64,000 nucleotides of DNA, taken from JADJVL01 sp046331545 (GTDB taxonomy: Bacteria > Acidobacteriota > Holophagae > Holophagales > Holophagaceae). The first letter of the stretch is position 1; every line of letters starts with the position of its first letter. A model generated the notes under the pieces. That model did not search any database. It was given only the letters and a program-made list of their open reading frames with translations, and was not told the DNA's origin. The DNA is taken from assembly GCA_046331545.1 (NCBI GenBank), contig JAXLQR010000002.1:1364001-1428000 (forward strand), read 5' to 3'. This document shows, piece after piece, positions 61,325 through 64,000 of this stretch. The translations under genes were made by a program, and so were the position numbers.

Positions 61325-62086
61325 TCAGAAGCGGAGGGACAGGCAGGTGAGCCCGCCGTCCATCTTCCGGGCCTCGGAGGTGTCGAGCTCCAGGACGGGC
61401 AGGCCGAGGCCCTCCAGCAGGGCGCGGGTCCTCGGGAAGCCCGCGGGCGTGAGGAGGGTCCCGTTGATCCAGAGGGTGTTGGCGGCGTAGGCCTCGGAGG
61501 CCTCCACCACCAGGTGCCGGAAGCCGGCCAGCTCCGGCCGCCCCGCGAAGTCCGGGGTGAGCAGGAGCGCGTCGCCGCCCACCCAGTTCACGCTGGACTT
61601 GAAGTGCAGGCCAGCCGCCACCGGGACGCCGGTGACGGTGTAGCCGTGGGGCGCCAGGATCCGTCCGAGCTGGGCGACGCCTTCCGCGTTGGTGCGCTCC
61701 GACAGCCCCGCGTAGACCTGCTTCCCCACCGCGAGCACGTCGCCCCCGTCCAGGGTCGCCGGAGCCTCCAGGCGGAAGAGCTCCCGGTGGCGCGCGAGGG
61801 CCGGCGCCAGGGCCTCGGCTTCGGCCCGCCGCGCCCCGGCGCCCGGCCGGGTCACCACCGCGAGTTCCGGGAACACCAGGGCCGCGTCCTCGACGAAATA
61901 CGCGTCGGGATGGCCGGGCAACGGGTCCAGCACCGCCACCTCGAGTCCCAGCGAGCGCAGCGCGGCCACGTAGGCCTCGTGCTGGGCCAGCATCGTGCCG
62001 TGGTCGGGCCGTCCCAGGTCCGCGGTGGTGAGCCCGTCGGCGAAGTCGGGTCCGGGGCGGCGGCAGAGGGCGCGGGTGAAGGTCAT
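61325..62086 (-). CDS. dimethylarginine dimethylaminohydrolase-like enzyme
   Basis: This 253-residue pentein-fold protein has 'DAYFVEDAALVF', 'TLDGGDVL', the catalytic His region 'LHFKSSVNWV' and the nucleophile Cys248 in GGLTCLSLRF. DDAH converts methylated arginines to citrulline and methylamines; related penteins act on arginine. CGGAG precedes the ATG at 62086; a longer in-frame start is less likely. It is divergent from the ABC exporter genes. Confidence 0.85.
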   Translation of the reverse strand: MTFTRALCRRPGPDFADGLTTADLGRPDHGTMLAQHEAYVAALRSLGLEVAVLDPLPGHPDAYFVEDAALVFPELAVVTRPGAGARRAEAEALAPALARHRELFRLEAPATLDGGDVLAVGKQVYAGLSERTNAEGVAQLGRILAPHGYTVTGVPVAAGLHFKSSVNWVGGDALLLTPDFAGRPELAGFRHLVVEASEAYAANTLWINGTLLTPAGFPRTRALLEGLGLPVLELDTSEARKMDGGLTCLSLRF

Positions 62087-62156
62087 GGGGGCTCCGGGCG
62101 GGGTTTCCCCAGCCTCCCACATCCGGGCCGCGGGCGGGCCCGGGCCCTCCCCCCGC

Positions 62157-62162
62157 TACACT
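62157..62162 (+). promoter_or_regulatory. -10-like TACACT, 6 nt before the ABC ATPase start
   Basis: TACACT ends six bases before the ATG at 62169. The gap GTCCCC holds no Shine-Dalgarno, so the mRNA is probably leaderless. Confidence 0.45.
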
Positions 62163-62168
62163 GTCCCC

Positions 62169-62846
62169 ATGCTCCAGCTCCGCCACGTGACCCGAGCCTA
62201 CGAACTGGGCGGCGAGAAGGCGGGGGTCTTCGGGGTGAGCCTCGAGGTTCCGGAGGGCCGGCTGGCGGTGCTGGCGGGACCCTCGGGCTCCGGCAAGACG
62301 ACGCTGCTGCAGCTCGCCGGGCTGCTGGACGCGCCGGACGAGGGCGAGGTCTCCCTGGACGGCGAACCGGCCTCCACGCTGCCGGAGCGGGCCCGCTGCG
62401 ACCTCCGACTCCACAAGCTGGGCTTCGTGTTCCAGGCCTTCAACCTGGTCCCGGTGCTGGACGCCCTGGAGAACGTGATGCTGCCGCTGCAGCTCCAGGG
62501 GCGCGGTGAATCCGAGGCGCGGCGCAAGGCGCTGGCGGCCCTGGACCGGGTCGGCCTCGCGGACCGCGTCTCCCACCGCCCCGGCCAGCTCAGCGGCGGC
62601 CAGCAGCAGCGGGTGGCCATCGCCCGGGCCCTGGCGCCGGAGCCGCGGCTCGTCCTCGCCGACGAGCCCACCGCCAGCCTGGACCACGCCCATGGCGGTC
62701 CGCTGATGGCGTTGATGAAGGAGCTCTGCGCGGAGCGCGGCCTCGCCTTCCTGGTGGCAAGCCACGACCCGGCGGTCATCGCCACCGCGGACGTGGTGTT
62801 CCGCCTGTCGGACGGCCTGCTCGCGGGCGTCGAGGGGCGCGCCTGA
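62169..62846 (+). CDS. ABC transporter ATP-binding protein, LolD/MacB type
   Basis: This 225-residue ATPase has Walker A GPSGSGKT (37-44), the signature LSGGQQQR, Walker B LVLADEPT and the switch His (ASHD). The 'GFVFQAFNLVPVLDALENVMLP' Q-loop region is typical of the LolD/MacB/FtsE group. Its stop overlaps the permease ATG (TGATG), so the two form one transporter. It could in principle also serve the ATPase-less permease at 32.6 kb, but that is not shown. Confidence 0.92.
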   Translation: MLQLRHVTRAYELGGEKAGVFGVSLEVPEGRLAVLAGPSGSGKTTLLQLAGLLDAPDEGEVSLDGEPASTLPERARCDLRLHKLGFVFQAFNLVPVLDALENVMLPLQLQGRGESEARRKALAALDRVGLADRVSHRPGQLSGGQQQRVAIARALAPEPRLVLADEPTASLDHAHGGPLMALMKELCAERGLAFLVASHDPAVIATADVVFRLSDGLLAGVEGRA

Positions 62847-64000
62847 TGCTGCTGGCCCGCCTCGCCTGGCGCAACGTGCGCCGCAACCGCCGCCGCACCG
62901 GGCTGACGCTGCTCGTGATCATCGCGGGCACGATGGCCCTCTGCCTGTCGGGGGGTTTCATGGCCCAGACCTTCCGCGGCCTGGCCGACGCCGCCATCCG
63001 TGGCGGCCTGGGCCACGTGCAGCTCATGCATCCCAAGGCCCTCTCCGGCGACGAGGGGCAGAGCCTCGAGTTCGCCCTCCCCGACGGCGAGGCCGTGGCG
63101 GCGCGGCTGCGCCAGGACCCGGCGGTCCTGGACGTGCTGCCCCGCATCCAGGTCATGGGCCTGCTGAGCAACGGGCCGAAGAGCGTGGCCTTCCTGGGCA
63201 CGGCGGTGGATCCGGCCCGGGAGGCGGCGCACATGGCGGTGCTCGACCAGGTGAAGGACGGCGCCAGGGCCAGGGGCGGCGCGGGTTCCCGCTGGCTCTC
63301 GAACGACCCGGCGGCCCGGGAAGTGCTGCTGGGCGCGGGCCTCGCCCAGGGCCTCGGCGCCTCGGTAGGCTCGACGCTGACGCTGATGAGCACGACCAAG
63401 GACGGCGCCCTCAACGCCGTGGACGTGGAGGTCGCCGGCATCCAGGACTTCGGGTTCAAGGAGCTGAACGACCGCTTCCTCACCCTCAGCCTCGCCACGG
63501 CGGAGGTGCTGGTGGACGCCGGCGGGGCGCGCTCGCGGCTTTCGGTGGTGCTGAAGGATCCGGGCCGCGCCGAGGCCGAGGCGCCGCGCCTGGCGAAGCT
63601 CGCGGGGAACGGCGTGGCGGCCAGCCCCTGGATGGCGCTGGCCAGCTTCTACCAGCAGGTGAAGCTGCTCTACCTGGCCATCTTCGGCTTCATGGGCCTG
63701 GTGCTGTTCCTCGTGGTGCTGCTCGCCACGGCCAACACGCTGCTCATGAGCGTCATGGAGCGCCTGCGGGAGTTCGGCACGCTGCGGGCGGTGGGCCTCC
63801 AGCCCGGACAGCTCCTGGCGCTGCTCCAGTGGGAGGGCGCGATCCTCGGCGCCGCCGGCAGCCTACTGGGCATCCTGCTGACGCTGCTGCTGCGGGCCGG
63901 CGTGAACGCCCTCCATCTCCAGCTCCCACCGCCCCCGGGCACCAGCCACGGCTACGAGCTGAACATCCATCTCGTGCCCCTGGTCTATCTCGGGGTCTTC
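62846..64000 (+). CDS. FtsX-like ABC permease, 3' end outside window
   Basis: 385 residues are visible and the frame is open to the last base. Helix 1 is near 18-40 ('TGLTLLVIIAGTMALCLSGG'), followed by a periplasmic domain (about 45-270) and two FtsX helices ('LYLAIFGFMGLVLFLVVLLATANTLL', then after 'EFGTLRAVGLQPGQLLALLQWEGAI'). This is the LolC/E-MacB arrangement. It pairs with the ATPase upstream; it probably exports lipoproteins or small molecules. Confidence 0.9.
   Translation, partial: MLLARLAWRNVRRNRRRTGLTLLVIIAGTMALCLSGGFMAQTFRGLADAAIRGGLGHVQLMHPKALSGDEGQSLEFALPDGEAVAARLRQDPAVLDVLPRIQVMGLLSNGPKSVAFLGTAVDPAREAAHMAVLDQVKDGARARGGAGSRWLSNDPAAREVLLGAGLAQGLGASVGSTLTLMSTTKDGALNAVDVEVAGIQDFGFKELNDRFLTLSLATAEVLVDAGGARSRLSVVLKDPGRAEAEAPRLAKLAGNGVAASPWMALASFYQQVKLLYLAIFGFMGLVLFLVVLLATANTLLMSVMERLREFGTLRAVGLQPGQLLALLQWEGAILGAAGSLLGILLTLLLRAGVNALHLQLPPPPGTSHGYELNIHLVPLVYLGVF

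Overview
The window is GC-rich chromosomal DNA from a diderm, LPS-bearing bacterium. Gene density is high, and operons show ATGA/GTGA/TGATG stop-start overlaps. The mixture of LPS genes (heptose-7-phosphate kinase, an LpxH-like hydrolase), complex I nuoHIJKLMN, ETF-quinone oxidoreductase, a tricorn-type protease, an MglA-type GTPase and many FHA-domain proteins fits Acidobacteriota, most likely a Holophagae (Geothrix/Holophaga-like) member. That assignment is an inference from gene content and composition, not a database match. No rRNA, CRISPR array, insertion sequence or prophage was recognised.

Layout. 1-3.9 kb (+): the 3' part of a 2,4-dienoyl-CoA reductase, a YcaQ-type DNA glycosylase, a rhomboid protease and a tyrosine-phosphatase-like protein. 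4-10 kb (-): tmk-holB, followed by a tricorn-like S41 protease and an alpha/beta hydrolase. 10-12 kb (+): a zinc-ribbon protein and a secreted unknown. 12.3-15.2 kb (-): ETF-QO, a Trm112-like protein and the heptose kinase. 15.4-17.5 kb (+): a degenerate QueD-like protein, signal peptidase I and murA. 17.6-20.4 kb (-): two M16-fold proteins, neither with a zinc motif. 20.5-23.2 kb (+): prs, a methyltransferase and a shortened AMP-ligase-like protein. 23.3-25.2 kb (-): two FHA-GGDEF paralogues. 25.4-25.6 kb: tRNA-Gln and tRNA-Glu with a clear promoter and terminator.

25.7-31.3 kb holds a secreted repeat protein, a membrane-anchored LpxH-like hydrolase, a DUF4136 lipoprotein, a Ser/Thr kinase fused to PEGA and TonB-C domains, and tpx. 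31.3-35.4 kb (-) is an adaptor/permease/MFS export operon with a 53-bp duplication and a stub ORF. 35.5-43 kb (-) is nuoHIJKLMN. 43.2-49.3 kb holds a small secreted protein, then glnS and gltX flanking a lipoprotein gene of distinctly lower GC. 49.5-55.6 kb holds an MglA-like GTPase, an FHA-RDD protein, a run of small membrane proteins (one probably with a non-standard start) and an FHA-GAF-adenylate cyclase. 55.7-64 kb holds rimO, a cupin-like protein, a TPR-glycosyltransferase, NAD-malic enzyme, a DDAH-like hydrolase and an ABC exporter that runs off the window.

How they work together. Housekeeping functions dominate: dTMP supply and the clamp loader, peptidoglycan and LPS precursors, PRPP, Glx-tRNA charging, complex I and ETF-linked electron entry to quinone. 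Around them sits a signalling layer of four FHA proteins, one Ser/Thr kinase, two diguanylate cyclases, one adenylate cyclase and one Ras-like GTPase. Several proteins look like catalytically silent descendants of enzymes (both M16 proteins, the QueD-like protein, the AMP-ligase stub). A recurring -10-like hexamer placed exactly 6 nt before start codons suggests leaderless mRNAs.
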